A stretch of DNA of 42,403 nt from an uncultured Acidobacteriia bacterium (GTDB lineage: Bacteria > Acidobacteriota > Terriglobia > Bryobacterales > Bryobacteraceae). The notes under the pieces are model-generated. The model did not search any database. It saw only the letters and a program-made list of their open reading frames with translations, and was not told where the DNA came from. The stretch lies in contig CAIXXM010000112.1 in assembly GCA_903923395.1 (NCBI GenBank), positions 1 through 42,403 on the forward strand. The letters run 5' to 3'. The first letter of the stretch is position 1. The number at the start of each line of letters is the position of its first letter. Made by a program: the position numbers and the translations under genes. Shown here one piece after another: positions 1 to 8,803 of this stretch.

Positions 1-63
1 CAGCTCGATCAGCGGCTCAAAACCCTGCACATTGCGGCTGCCATCGCCGCGCACATCCTCTGA
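1..63 (+). CDS. C-terminal end of an upstream gene (partial)
   Basis: The first 63 bases read as an open frame of 20 codons ending in TGA at 61-63, with peptide ending AAAIAAHIL. The stop lies 32 bases before the next start on the same strand, as expected for the 3' end of a preceding co-directional gene. Too little is present to name the product, and chance openness over 20 codons cannot be excluded. Confidence 0.4.
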   Translation, partial: QLDQRLKTLHIAAAIAAHIL

Positions 64-95
64 CCCCGGCATTCGTGCCGTAGAATAGCACCGTC

Positions 96-1052
96 ATGCG
101 CTTTGCCGAATCGCTGGGCCTTTTGTTGTTGACAGTGGTGCCGCTTTGCGGTCAGACGGGAGCGCTGATTGGCTTCGATTTCCAAAAGGGCCAGGTCTTT
201 GCGTGGGGCGAGGGCGCTTACCACTGGGAGTCGCCGCGCGGCAAACCGCTGCGGATCGCGGAAGGCACGTTTTCAGCGGGTGGATGCGCATGGGATGTGG
301 ATGGTGACGGCTTGCTGGACCTCATTGTGAATGAGACAGCGCCGGAGCCTGCACTGGTCTGGTATCACGCTCCGGATTGGAAGCGCCGTGTGATTTCGAA
401 GGGTATTGATTCGCTGGATATGATCCCCGCGGCACTGTTGGGGCACCGGGGGATTCTGCTCATCCACAAACGCATGCAGGTGCGTTTCTTTGATGCGCCG
501 AAGCTCTTGGATGCCACGTGGACGGAGACGGAACTCTATTCCTTCTACACGCCTTCGCATGAGGGTGGCCTGGTGCTGGCGGATATTGACGGTGACGGGC
601 GTTTGGATGTGCTCGCTGGAAATTACTGGATGCAATCGCCGGAGGCATGGGAGCTGCCGTGGCATTTGTTCGCCATTGATACGTGGACGGAGCGGGCGGA
701 ATCCGCGCAGTTGTCTTTGCTTTGGATGAATGGTGCGCGGCTTGCCGCCCAGCGCTCGGCCTCACCGGCACGGCTGGCGTGGTTCGAACCGGCGCCGGAC
801 AGAAAGCAGTTGTGGTCGCAATATCCACTGGCGGAGGAGTTACAACTGGAGTCCGTGGCGCTGGCGGCGCTGGAAGGTGGACGTTTTCTGGCCGTGGAGC
901 GTGCCGGGAAGGGCCGCTGGCTGCTGTTCGCAAAGGACCACTCTTACCGGCAAATTCGGGCCGGTGAGCCCGTGCTGGGAGTGCGGGATCTGGGCGGCAA
1001 CCGAGTGCTGGCAATCCGCCGAAACGGGATTGAGGTTGTAACCATCCAGTAA
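96..1052 (+). CDS. Secreted FG-GAP/VCBS-like repeat protein
   Basis: A 318-residue protein with an N-terminal signal peptide: a hydrophobic run LGLLLLTVVPLCG with likely cleavage near residue 20. Two calcium-binding-type repeats are visible, DVDGDGLLDLIV near residue 69 and DIDGDGRLDVLAG near residue 162. These match the D-x-D-x-D-G-x-x-D pattern of FG-GAP/VCBS beta-propeller blades. The protein is probably exported, either periplasmic or extracellular, and may bind carbohydrate or protein partners; no catalytic motif is seen. The gene heads a tight plus-strand run, with the rpiB-like gene 13 bases downstream. The family is recognised only from the repeats, so the specific role is unknown. 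Confidence 0.7.
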   Translation: MRFAESLGLLLLTVVPLCGQTGALIGFDFQKGQVFAWGEGAYHWESPRGKPLRIAEGTFSAGGCAWDVDGDGLLDLIVNETAPEPALVWYHAPDWKRRVISKGIDSLDMIPAALLGHRGILLIHKRMQVRFFDAPKLLDATWTETELYSFYTPSHEGGLVLADIDGDGRLDVLAGNYWMQSPEAWELPWHLFAIDTWTERAESAQLSLLWMNGARLAAQRSASPARLAWFEPAPDRKQLWSQYPLAEELQLESVALAALEGGRFLAVERAGKGRWLLFAKDHSYRQIRAGEPVLGVRDLGGNRVLAIRRNGIEVVTIQ

Positions 1053-1065
1053 ACTGAAGACTTAC

Positions 1066-1518
1066 ATGAAGATTGCTGTAGCCGCGGACCACGCAGGCTT
1101 TCCCCTCAAAGACCACGTCATTGCGCTGGTCAATAAATTCGGCCACGAACCAATAGATCTGGGCACACACTCCACGGCGGCCGTCGACTATCCCGATTAT
1201 GCCCGTGCTGTAGCGAAGGAAATTCGCGAGGGACGCGCGGAACGTGGCATCCTGGTCTGCGGTTCCGGCATTGGTGCGTGCATCGCCGCGAATAAGTTCG
1301 AGGGTATCCGGGCAGGTACCTGTCATGATACGTTTTCCGCGCATCAGGGAGTGGAGGATGATGCGGCGAATGTGCTTTGTATCGGGGCGAGAATCATTGG
1401 ACCCGAATTGGCTTCAGCGATTGTGAAGGCGTTTCTGGAAGCGAAGTTTTCCGAGGCTGAACGCCACCAGCGGCGGCTGGATAAAGTGATGGAGATTGAA
1501 GCCGGGCCGCGCGGATAA
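1066..1518 (+). CDS. rpiB: RpiB/LacAB-family sugar-phosphate isomerase
   Basis: A 150-residue cytosolic isomerase, the normal length for RpiB, expected to interconvert ribose 5-phosphate and ribulose 5-phosphate in the pentose phosphate pathway. It begins MKIAVAADHAGFPLK, the family phosphate-binding start. It carries the catalytic cysteine C65 in LVCGSGIG and the following AANK segment. The C-terminal ANVLCIGARIIG block is also typical. One difference is visible: the usual E-H-N-D-A-N block reads E-D-D-A-A-N, so the conserved His (H99 of E. coli RpiB) is Asp. A related aldose/ketose phosphate isomerase is therefore possible. The start is the ATG 13 bases after the upstream stop, consistent with an operon. 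Confidence 0.88.
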   Translation: MKIAVAADHAGFPLKDHVIALVNKFGHEPIDLGTHSTAAVDYPDYARAVAKEIREGRAERGILVCGSGIGACIAANKFEGIRAGTCHDTFSAHQGVEDDAANVLCIGARIIGPELASAIVKAFLEAKFSEAERHQRRLDKVMEIEAGPRG

Positions 1519-1539
1519 GACTAACCCCGGATTAGACGA

Positions 1540-1941
1540 ATGGATTCGCTGACGCCCGAACAGCGATCAGAAAACATGCGCCGCATACGGAGTGCGGATA
1601 CGGCGCCGGAGATGACTGTGCGGCGGGCGGCACATGCGCTGGGTTACCGCTTTCGTCTGCATGTGAAGTATCTGCCGGGGCGTCCTGATCTGGTGTTTCC
1701 CAGGCTGGGGAAAGTGATCTTTGTCCACGGCTGCTTCTGGCATTGCCACGCGCGATGCAAGCAGTTCCGCATCCCCGGGACACGCAGAGAGTTCTGGGAA
1801 ACAAAGCTGCACGGGAACAAACTCCGCGATCAGGCGCATTTGAAGGCCATCCGCAAGCTGGGCTGGCAGGCGCTGGTGATCTGGGAATGCCAAACCGAAA
1901 AGCCCGGGCTGAGCGAACGGCTGCAGAAGTTTCTGGCCTGA
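1540..1941 (+). CDS. vsr: Very short patch repair endonuclease Vsr
   Basis: A 133-residue endonuclease of the Vsr family, which nicks DNA 5' of the T in T:G mismatches created by deamination of 5-methylcytosine. The family start SLTPEQRSENMRRIRSADTAPE is present. The catalytic aspartate is D50 (GRPDLVF), with H63 and H68 in HGCFWHCH. Cys/His residues at C65, H70, C73 and C117 sit where the structural zinc is bound in E. coli Vsr. Length is normal. The gene lies 21 bases after rpiB and 20 bases before the DUF1080 gene, so it is probably co-transcribed with metabolic genes. Vsr genes usually sit beside a cytosine-C5 methyltransferase, but none is in this window. Confidence 0.93.
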   Translation: MDSLTPEQRSENMRRIRSADTAPEMTVRRAAHALGYRFRLHVKYLPGRPDLVFPRLGKVIFVHGCFWHCHARCKQFRIPGTRREFWETKLHGNKLRDQAHLKAIRKLGWQALVIWECQTEKPGLSERLQKFLA

Positions 1942-1961
1942 TGGTTCGATATGCTTGACGC

Positions 1962-3434
1962 GTGCAACTGACCCGACGCGCATTCACCGGCGGCCTTGCC
2001 GCGGCTGCCCTTCTTCCGGCACAATCCGGCTGGGAATCCTTGTTTGATGGCAGGACCCTGACGAACTGGAAGCCCAGTGAGAATAAAGGTTCCTGGCAGG
2101 TGATAGACGGGTGTTTGGCGGCCATGGGTCCGCGAAGCCATCTGTTTTATACCGGGCCGGTGCGGAGTGCCAACTTCAAGAACTTTGAGCTCGAAGTGGA
2201 GGTGCTGGCGCATCATGACTGTAACTCCGGCGTCTACTTTCACACGGAATATCAGGAGAAGGGCTTCCCCGTAAAAGGGTTTGAGGTCCAGATCAATAAC
2301 ACCGCCGGCGGAGAAGGCACTTACCGGGAACGGAAGAAGACCGGGTCACTGTATGGTCTGCGGAATATGTACAAGCAGATTGTCGCGGATGATATGTGGT
2401 GCAAGATCAACATACTGGTGCGCGGCAGGAATATACAGATCCGCGTGGATAACATGTTGACGGTGGATTATACGGAGCCTGACCCTCCGGTGATACCCAG
2501 CGGCGCGGAAACAGGCCGGTTTCTTTCGAACGGCACGTTTGCGTTGCAATGCCACAATGACGGGTCCAGGGCTCTATTCCGCAGCGTGCGCGTCAGGCCT
2601 CTGCCGGAGAATACGCCCACTCCGGGACCGCTGCCGTTGGTGGATGATCAGTTCCGCCGGGTGATTGAGATTGGCCGTCATAACGTGCCCATGGTGGACT
2701 ATCATGTGCATCTGAAACCGGGGCTGGATCTGGACCAGGCCGTGGCAAAATCACTGCGGGACGGGGTGCAATATGGCATCGCCATCAATGGCGGGCAGTT
2801 GAATGCCGATGAGAAGGCCGTGCGGGCATTCCTCGCCAGCCTCAAGGGCAAGCCAGTGTTCGCGGGGATGCAGGCAGAAGGGCGCGAGTGGACGAAGTTG
2901 TTCTCCCGCCCACTGGTCAGCATGTTCGACTATGTCTTCAGTGACTCCGAAACCTGGACCGATAACCGGGGAAAGCGCATGCGGCTCTGGATTCCAGCCG
3001 AAGTGGGAACGATCCCGGATGAGACAGAGTTTATGGAGACCATGGTGGCGCGGACCGTGGGCATTCTGGAGAATGAGCCAATCGATATCTATGCCAACCC
3101 GGCATTCCTGCCGCCGCAGTTAGCGAAGAACTTTGATCAGCACTGGACTGATGAAAGAATCCAGAAAGTGGCGCGGGCTGCGGCGAAGAATCAAGTGGCC
3201 ATTGAGCTGGCCGGGCGGTATCAACTGCCCGGCAAACGTTTCATCGAGGCTGCCAAAGCGGAGAAGTGCAAGTTCTCCTTCGGCACGAATAACTCCAGTG
3301 CGGCGGATCTGGGCCGGATTGAATACGGACTTCAGATGTTTGAAGAATGTAAGCTCACGTGGCAGGATATCTTCGTGCCTGGCGCGTTTTGGCCTAGAGC
3401 AGTGGAACGCAAGGGCGAACTGCTGCGCGCTTAG
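1962..3434 (+). CDS. DUF1080 (3-keto-disaccharide hydrolase-like) + PHP/amidohydrolase-like fusion
   Basis: A 490-residue exported protein that starts with GTG; an in-frame TGA lies two codons upstream, so this is the first possible start. The N-terminus MQLTRRAFTGG has a twin-arginine pair, so Tat export is possible. Residues about 24-214 are a DUF1080/LamG-like domain with LFDGRTLTNWK, a family associated with 3-keto-disaccharide hydrolysis. Residues about 240-490 form a second domain with an H-x-H site, DYHVH (D246, H248, H250), and a late FSFGTNNSS block resembling PHP or TIM-barrel metal hydrolases. The stop abuts, with no gap, the stop of the opposing amidohydrolase gene. The fusion suggests two steps on one sugar-derived substrate; this is inference. 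Confidence 0.75.
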   Translation: MQLTRRAFTGGLAAAALLPAQSGWESLFDGRTLTNWKPSENKGSWQVIDGCLAAMGPRSHLFYTGPVRSANFKNFELEVEVLAHHDCNSGVYFHTEYQEKGFPVKGFEVQINNTAGGEGTYRERKKTGSLYGLRNMYKQIVADDMWCKINILVRGRNIQIRVDNMLTVDYTEPDPPVIPSGAETGRFLSNGTFALQCHNDGSRALFRSVRVRPLPENTPTPGPLPLVDDQFRRVIEIGRHNVPMVDYHVHLKPGLDLDQAVAKSLRDGVQYGIAINGGQLNADEKAVRAFLASLKGKPVFAGMQAEGREWTKLFSRPLVSMFDYVFSDSETWTDNRGKRMRLWIPAEVGTIPDETEFMETMVARTVGILENEPIDIYANPAFLPPQLAKNFDQHWTDERIQKVARAAAKNQVAIELAGRYQLPGKRFIEAAKAEKCKFSFGTNNSSAADLGRIEYGLQMFEECKLTWQDIFVPGAFWPRAVERKGELLRA

Positions 3435-5138
3435 TTACTTCGCTGCCTCATAAACGACCCGGCCATTGAAGAGCGTCAGTTCGCACTTCATCCTGGGAAG
3501 TTCCTGCGCGGCGACGGTGTACGGGTCCATATCCCAAACGGCGATGTCTGCCTGTTTGCCAACTTCAATGGACCCCACGCGGTCTTCCATAAACATCTGG
3601 TGCGCGGCCCAGATGGTGTAACTCTTCAGTGCCGCGTGGATATCAATGCTTTCCTTGGTTCCAAAGGGTTGCTTGCCGTAAACACCCTGCAGGGTTTCCC
3701 GTTCCACAGCCGCCCACAGGCCATAGCGTGCGGGGAAGGGAGTGACGTGGAAGTCTGACCCGCCCGCGAAGATCATCCCTTTTTTCAGAAAGGTGGCGAA
3801 GGGTGTCAACATCCCGGCACGGTCAGGGCCCAAGTTGCCGGCATAGTTATCGCCCAGCCACCAGGCGAAGGTCGATTGGGCTTCAGGGTAACCGGAATCA
3901 TAGGTCTTCTGCATCCGCGCCATCTCTTCAATCGCATGCGGTGTGGGTGTGTTGCAGTGGATCACCGCATGGCGCAGGCCCTGCGTGGGCTTGTCGTTCA
4001 GAACTTGGGCATAAGTATCCACTACCCAGTCGATGGCATGATCGCCAATGGCGTGTGTGCCAACGTGAATACCGGCTTCGTGGAATAACTTCACCATCTG
4101 GCGGTAAGTGGCGGGGTCCGTGGTGGGATAACCTTTGTTCCCGGTATCTTTGCTTTTGTAGCCTTTGTTGAAATCGTCATACATCCAGGCGGTGCGGGCA
4201 CCGCCGCTGCCATCCATGTATAACTTCACGCCGCCGGAGATCAGGATGCCATCTTGCGCCACGGGGGGCTTGGGTAACTTCAAAACGGTGGCGATGGCGG
4301 CTTTCGCGGATTCGAGGGTCCGGCCGCCTTGCCAGAGAGCGAAGAGGCGGACGGTCAGTTCGTTCTTGCCCAGAAGTTCCTGGTACATCCCCCAATCGGC
4401 CTGGGTAATGCCGGGGTTCTTGGCGCCGGTCATCCCTTCTTTGTTGAAGTCAGAAATGATCTTCTTCAAACCGGCAAGCTGTTCTTCACGCGTGTGTCGC
4501 GGAATATGCCTTGTAACCATTCCACTGGCCGATTCCTTCAGCACGCCGGTGGGCTTGCCGGACGCATCGCGGTCAATCGTGCCCGCGGGCGGATCTTTAG
4601 TCTCCAGGTTGATATCTGCAATTTCGAGAGCTTTGGAGTTCGCAACGCCGTAGTGTCCGGTGGTCTGCGTGAGCCAGACCGGATTATTCGGAGCTACCTT
4701 GTCGAGATCCGCAGCAGTAATATAACGGCGCTCGGCGAGTTTCCCCTCATCCCACCCCGAACCGCGCACCCATTCCCCGGGCTTGGAAGCGGCGACCTTC
4801 GCCTTGACCAGCGCGAGGACGTCATCGATCTTGGTGATTTCCGGGTCACTTAGTTCCACATCGAATAACTGCGAGGTTTCGCTGAAGTGAACGTGGGTAT
4901 CAATTAGACCCGGCGTTGCCGCGCGTCCGTGAAGGTCAATGAGTTTGGCACCGGGCGCTGCGAACTTGCGGGCGGCATCATTGCTGCCCACCGCGACGAT
5001 CTTTCCCTTGGATATGGCAACGGCTTGGGCGATGGAATCTTTCGCATCCACGGTGATGATCTTGCCGTTGTAGAGGATCAAATCGGCTTGTTGAGCGGAA
5101 AGGGTAAGGGCGCAAAGTGCAAGGAAAGCGAGCCGCAT
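3435..5138 (-). CDS. Exported YtcJ-like metal-dependent amidohydrolase (amidohydrolase family 3)
   Basis: A 567-residue hydrolase, usual length for the YtcJ group of TIM-barrel amidohydrolases. A signal peptide (MRLAFLALCALTLSAQ) is followed by ADLILYNGKIITVD, the standard opening beta-sandwich. The metal site H82-x-H84 lies in GLIDTHVHF. Further along are HAIGDHAID and GGSDFHVTPF, carrying the later His and Asp ligands, and the C-terminal VGKQADIAVWD block that closes the sandwich. The substrate is unknown; family members act on N-acyl or cyclic amides. It has its own upstream region of 129 bases, containing a large inverted repeat, so it is probably transcribed separately from the transglutaminase operon. 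Confidence 0.87.
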   Translation of the reverse strand: MRLAFLALCALTLSAQQADLILYNGKIITVDAKDSIAQAVAISKGKIVAVGSNDAARKFAAPGAKLIDLHGRAATPGLIDTHVHFSETSQLFDVELSDPEITKIDDVLALVKAKVAASKPGEWVRGSGWDEGKLAERRYITAADLDKVAPNNPVWLTQTTGHYGVANSKALEIADINLETKDPPAGTIDRDASGKPTGVLKESASGMVTRHIPRHTREEQLAGLKKIISDFNKEGMTGAKNPGITQADWGMYQELLGKNELTVRLFALWQGGRTLESAKAAIATVLKLPKPPVAQDGILISGGVKLYMDGSGGARTAWMYDDFNKGYKSKDTGNKGYPTTDPATYRQMVKLFHEAGIHVGTHAIGDHAIDWVVDTYAQVLNDKPTQGLRHAVIHCNTPTPHAIEEMARMQKTYDSGYPEAQSTFAWWLGDNYAGNLGPDRAGMLTPFATFLKKGMIFAGGSDFHVTPFPARYGLWAAVERETLQGVYGKQPFGTKESIDIHAALKSYTIWAAHQMFMEDRVGSIEVGKQADIAVWDMDPYTVAAQELPRMKCELTLFNGRVVYEAAK

Positions 5139-5174
5139 AGGAACTTAGTGTAGTACAGGGCGGGGACCTGAGAA

Positions 5175-5260
5175 ACGCGCGCCAGAATGACGCACGAACA
5201 CAGCGCCGGTAGTCCTGGCGATTCTTGCAGCACGGGTTCACGCGCCATTCTGGCGCGCGT
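5175..5260. repeat. Perfect 15-bp inverted repeat, possible REP-like element or terminator
   Basis: ACGCGCGCCAGAATG at 5175-5189 is the exact reverse complement of CATTCTGGCGCGCGT at 5246-5260, separated by 56 bases. The right arm also folds locally (CGCGCC, loop, GGCGCG at 5241-5257). The element lies between two minus-strand genes, downstream of the transglutaminase stop. There is no clear T-run, so a classical intrinsic terminator is not evident. Confidence 0.6.
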
Positions 5261-5267
5261 CTTCCAC

Positions 5268-6266
5268 CTACTGCTGCTGTTGCTGTTGTTGCTGCTGCGG
5301 CGGTGGCGGCGGACCATCCACGGGCGGCTTCGGCGGCGGGAACGCAGCCGTCTCCTTCAGCAACTCCGACCCATCATCATCCAGCGCCGGACGCACAAGC
5401 ACATCCACCGACAAACTCTGCCCCGCATGGCCCTTATAAACCCCGCGGACCGGCGGCACATCCCCGTAATCCCGTCCATAGGCGATGCGGATGTGTTGAT
5501 GATCCACAAACCAGCCCACCGTAGGATCCAGCCCCATCCAGCCAGCCCCGGGAATCAGAGCTTCCACCCACGCATGCGATGCCTGCCCACCAATCACACG
5601 CTCCACCGCACCCTGCGCATCCTCAGACTGCCGCGGCACCAGATACCCGGACACATAACGGCCCGGAATCCCGCGACTGCGCAGCACGGCAAGTAGTAAG
5701 TGTGAGAAATCCTGGCAGACACCGGCAAGGCTGGTGAGGCAGTCAATGATCGAAGAATTGACGTGCGTCGCACCCGGTTGGTACTTGAAGCGCGTATTGA
5801 TCAGGTTTTCTGCGGTGTGGACAAAATCATAGACTTTGCCGCCGCAATCCTTCTCAATCTCCGCCGCAAGGGAAGCGATCTCAGGAACCAGCGGGCAATA
5901 GGCGGAAGGCGACAGCCAGTCGAAGTATTCGTCCCCCAGCGATTCACTCTGCGCATCCAGCTCAGAGAGGGTCATCAAACTGGGCGGCGGGTGAATCGGC
6001 GGATGCACCAGCACCACCGCTTCTGATTCCACGCGCAGGTGCCGATGCTCCGGCAGGATATGAAACTGGTGCACCCAATTGCCATAAAAATCCAAATGAG
6101 CGGCAGGCCGGGAGGCAGGGTCAGTGGAGATGCGGAACGAAAGGCAACTCTGGCCTTCATCGTGCCGTGGCCGCAGGCGGAGTTCGTTGTAACTCTCCGA
6201 TACTGGACCGTCGTAATCGAACTGGGTCACATGGCCCAGCCGGTATCTATTCAGAATAGGCATCAT
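5268..6266 (-). CDS. Bacterial transglutaminase-like protease/ligase with polyglutamine tail
   Basis: A 332-residue protein with the N-terminal beta domain of bacterial transglutaminase-like proteins (YRLGHVTQFDYDGPVSESYNELRLRPR) and a papain-fold core. The catalytic triad is visible: C184 in GVCQDFSHLL, H231 in ASHAWVEA and D247 in GLDPT. Residues about 311-332 are a low-complexity tail: prolines, then nine glutamines, then the stop (codons 5271-5297). It has no signal peptide. The start ATG follows the alpha-E stop with no gap (TAAATG), which implies translational coupling. ATP-grasp, alpha-E and transglutaminase neighbours are a known conserved trio, thought to act in peptide or amide ligation and cleavage. 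A second ATG directly follows the first. Confidence 0.9.
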   Translation of the reverse strand: MMPILNRYRLGHVTQFDYDGPVSESYNELRLRPRHDEGQSCLSFRISTDPASRPAAHLDFYGNWVHQFHILPEHRHLRVESEAVVLVHPPIHPPPSLMTLSELDAQSESLGDEYFDWLSPSAYCPLVPEIASLAAEIEKDCGGKVYDFVHTAENLINTRFKYQPGATHVNSSIIDCLTSLAGVCQDFSHLLLAVLRSRGIPGRYVSGYLVPRQSEDAQGAVERVIGGQASHAWVEALIPGAGWMGLDPTVGWFVDHQHIRIAYGRDYGDVPPVRGVYKGHAGQSLSVDVLVRPALDDDGSELLKETAAFPPPKPPVDGPPPPPQQQQQQQQQ

Positions 6267-7208
6267 TTATGAGGCCACCGCGTAGTAGAAGTAGGTCCGG
6301 GTAATTTGCTCCCCGATCTCCTGACAGGTTTGTTGCAGTTCCGTCAGCGAGTTGTGCAGACCGCGGTCAAAGATCTCCTCGATACGATCATACGTAAGAC
6401 GTTCGTGTAGGCGCCCGGTGAGCCGCTCCGCTTCATTCGCGTAAGTGCCCGGCACTGAGCCGCTGATTGCCAGCAGCGAGTTCTGCAACTGGCCGATGTT
6501 GTAACGCACACTGCGCGGGTGGCGCGAATCCAGCAGCATCAACTCCGCCACCTTCTGGGGCTCGATCTGCGTGTATTGGCGTTTATAGAACTCAAACGCG
6601 GCCACGGATTTCAGCACGGCCATCCAGGCATGGCTGCGGGCCTCATTCAAAATCGGCGGACCCTCCAGCAGACGGTGATAATTCACGTCCAGGATGCGCG
6701 CCGTCATTTCCGCCCGCTCAATCGCACTGCCGGCCATGAGGAAGTGCCAGCCGTCATCCCGGGGCATGGTCGCTTCACAGACGCCATGGAACCGGTGCCC
6801 GCCGCGCTTCACCACGTCACAAAAATAAGTCAGGCCATCGGCATCGCGCAGCTTGATCACCTTGTGATAGAGGCTGTTAATGTCTTCCCACATTTCGCGC
6901 GAGATGCGGTCGCGGATAGTGCGCGCGTTTTCACGCGTCCGCATAATGCACTGCAGAATCGAACTCGGGTTGGCTTCATCGAAGCCCAGAAATTCGAAGA
7001 CGGTCTTGGCGCTGGCCTCGCCGTACTTCGGATAGAAGAGGGGCGCTTCCGACGTGATCAGCACCAGCGGGTCCCAGCGCAACCGGTAGGTATCCGGCGG
7101 CTGCTCCAGCAGCATGTGATAGTTCACATCCAGAATGCGCGCGGTGTTGTCGGCGCGCTCCATGTAACGGCCGATCCAGAAGAGAGAGTCCGCGATCCGT
7201 GAAAGCAT
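6267..7208 (-). CDS. Alpha-E domain protein (DUF403)
   Basis: A 313-residue alpha-helical protein of the alpha-E family, recognised by the opening MLSRIADSLFWIGRYMERADNTARILDVNYH and by a second copy of the same kind of segment (AIERAEMTARILDVNYHRLL) about residues 160-180. The two segments suggest an internal duplication within the fold. Its biochemical role is not known. The family almost always occurs beside a circularly permuted ATP-grasp protein and a transglutaminase, as here, and probably supports their amide-forming or amide-cleaving chemistry. Stop-start junctions on both sides are exact TAAATG abutments, so the three genes form one operon. Confidence 0.92.
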   Translation of the reverse strand: MLSRIADSLFWIGRYMERADNTARILDVNYHMLLEQPPDTYRLRWDPLVLITSEAPLFYPKYGEASAKTVFEFLGFDEANPSSILQCIMRTRENARTIRDRISREMWEDINSLYHKVIKLRDADGLTYFCDVVKRGGHRFHGVCEATMPRDDGWHFLMAGSAIERAEMTARILDVNYHRLLEGPPILNEARSHAWMAVLKSVAAFEFYKRQYTQIEPQKVAELMLLDSRHPRSVRYNIGQLQNSLLAISGSVPGTYANEAERLTGRLHERLTYDRIEEIFDRGLHNSLTELQQTCQEIGEQITRTYFYYAVAS

Positions 7209-8708
7209 TTATTCGTCACCCCGCAGTACCCAGGTATCCTTCGAACCGCCGCCCTGCGATGAGTTCACCACCATGGACCCCGGTTGCAGCGCCACGCGCG
7301 TCAAACCTCCCGGCACAATCGTTGTCTTCTCGCCGTCATAGAGGCAATAAGGCCTTAAATCCACATGCCTGGGACTCATACCGCCCTTGCTTGGGTCAAA
7401 ACTTGGACAGCGCGACAGCGGCACAATCGGCTGGGCAATATAGTTTCTGGGGTCCGCGATGAGCTTCTCACGGAACTCCTCGATGGTCTTCTTATCGGAC
7501 ATCGGCCCCATCAACATGCCGTAACCGCCCGATTCACCGACCGCTTTGACCACCAGCTCCGGCAGATGTTCCAGCACATAGGAGAGTTCATTGGGCTTGG
7601 AGCAGAGAAAGGTTTCCACATTGTGCAGAATGGGGTCTTCCCCCAGGTAATATTTGATGAATTTGGGCACGAAGGCATAGATCGCTTTATCATCCGCCAC
7701 GCCGGTACCAACGGCGTTCGCGAGCGCGACATTCCCGGCCCGGTAAGCATTCATCAACCCCGGCACGCCGACCAGTGAATCCGTGCGGAATGCCAGCGGG
7801 TCCAGGAAGTCATCATCCACGCGCCGGTAAATCACATCTACGCGGTTCAGGCCACGGATGGTTTTCATGTAAACCACGTTGTCGGAAACGACAAGATCGC
7901 GGCCTTCCACCAGCTCAATCCCCATCTCCTGGGCCAGGAAGCAATGCTCGAAGTAGGCGCTGTTGTAGAGACCCGGGGTGAGCAATACGATCACCGGGCG
8001 CTCGCCAGTGCGCGGCGAAAGGCTGCGCAGAATCTTGACCAGTTCGGCGGGGTAATGATCCACCGGCAGTACTTCTGATGTTTCGAACGCCCGCGGGAAG
8101 GTCCGGCGCATCACCAGACGGTTCTCAATGACGTAAGAAATGCCGCTTGGCGACCGGACGTTGTCTTCCAGCACCAGATACTCGCCCGACTTCGAATCAC
8201 GCACCAGATCAATTCCGGAGATGTGGACGTAAATATCCTTCGGCACGTGCAGGCCGGCCATCTCGCGGCGGAAGTGCTTGCAGGAGTAGACCAGTTGCCG
8301 CGGGATGACTTTATCCTGCAGAATCCGCTGCGGACCATAGATGTCCTGCAGATAGAGATTCAAGGCCGTCACGCGCTGGGCGAGGCCGCGTTCGATGGTC
8401 TCCCACTCTGAGCGGGCGATGATGCGCGGCACCAGATCAAACGGGAACAGACGCTCCGTGCCGCGGCCGTCACTGTAGACCGTGAACGTAATGCCCTGCA
8501 CCAGATAGGAAAGATCGGCCAGCTTGCGGCGCTCTTCGTAGACCTCCAAAGGCATTTCCGCGAGCTTCTCGTACATGGGCTTTGCACAAGGCCGCGGCTG
8601 ACCATCCGGCGCGACGAGTTCATCGAAAAACGGCGCGGGGTCATAGTTCTGGAAGAGCGTGGAGCTCCCCGGGTCTGGGGCGGGCGAAAGAGTGGGTGCG
8701 GAAGACAT
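7209..8708 (-). CDS. Circularly permuted ATP-grasp type 2 protein (DUF404/DUF407)
   Basis: A 499-residue cytosolic protein, normal length for the circularly permuted ATP-grasp family. Recognisable blocks are [57 protein letters not shown] and [20 protein letters not shown]. Late blocks include [17 protein letters not shown] and [15 protein letters not shown], with the ATP-binding lysine and glycine-rich loop. The family is predicted to form an amide or peptide bond with an ATP-activated carboxylate; the substrate is unknown. It is the first gene of the operon with alpha-E and transglutaminase. Its upstream 157 bases also hold the terminator of the TonB-receptor gene. The start ATG is at the expected family N-terminus. 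Confidence 0.92.
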   Translation of the reverse strand: MSSAPTLSPAPDPGSSTLFQNYDPAPFFDELVAPDGQPRPCAKPMYEKLAEMPLEVYEERRKLADLSYLVQGITFTVYSDGRGTERLFPFDLVPRIIARSEWETIERGLAQRVTALNLYLQDIYGPQRILQDKVIPRQLVYSCKHFRREMAGLHVPKDIYVHISGIDLVRDSKSGEYLVLEDNVRSPSGISYVIENRLVMRRTFPRAFETSEVLPVDHYPAELVKILRSLSPRTGERPVIVLLTPGLYNSAYFEHCFLAQEMGIELVEGRDLVVSDNVVYMKTIRGLNRVDVIYRRVDDDFLDPLAFRTDSLVGVPGLMNAYRAGNVALANAVGTGVADDKAIYAFVPKFIKYYLGEDPILHNVETFLCSKPNELSYVLEHLPELVVKAVGESGGYGMLMGPMSDKKTIEEFREKLIADPRNYIAQPIVPLSRCPSFDPSKGGMSPRHVDLRPYCLYDGEKTTIVPGGLTRVALQPGSMVVNSSQGGGSKDTWVLRGDE

Positions 8709-8803
8709 GGCGATGGCGTGTGTAACGAAAAAGGCGCTTCGGTCGACGCGGATCGGCTGCCTGACGGGAAATGATTATTTTGACACGATTGAAAAAAAAG
8801 CGC

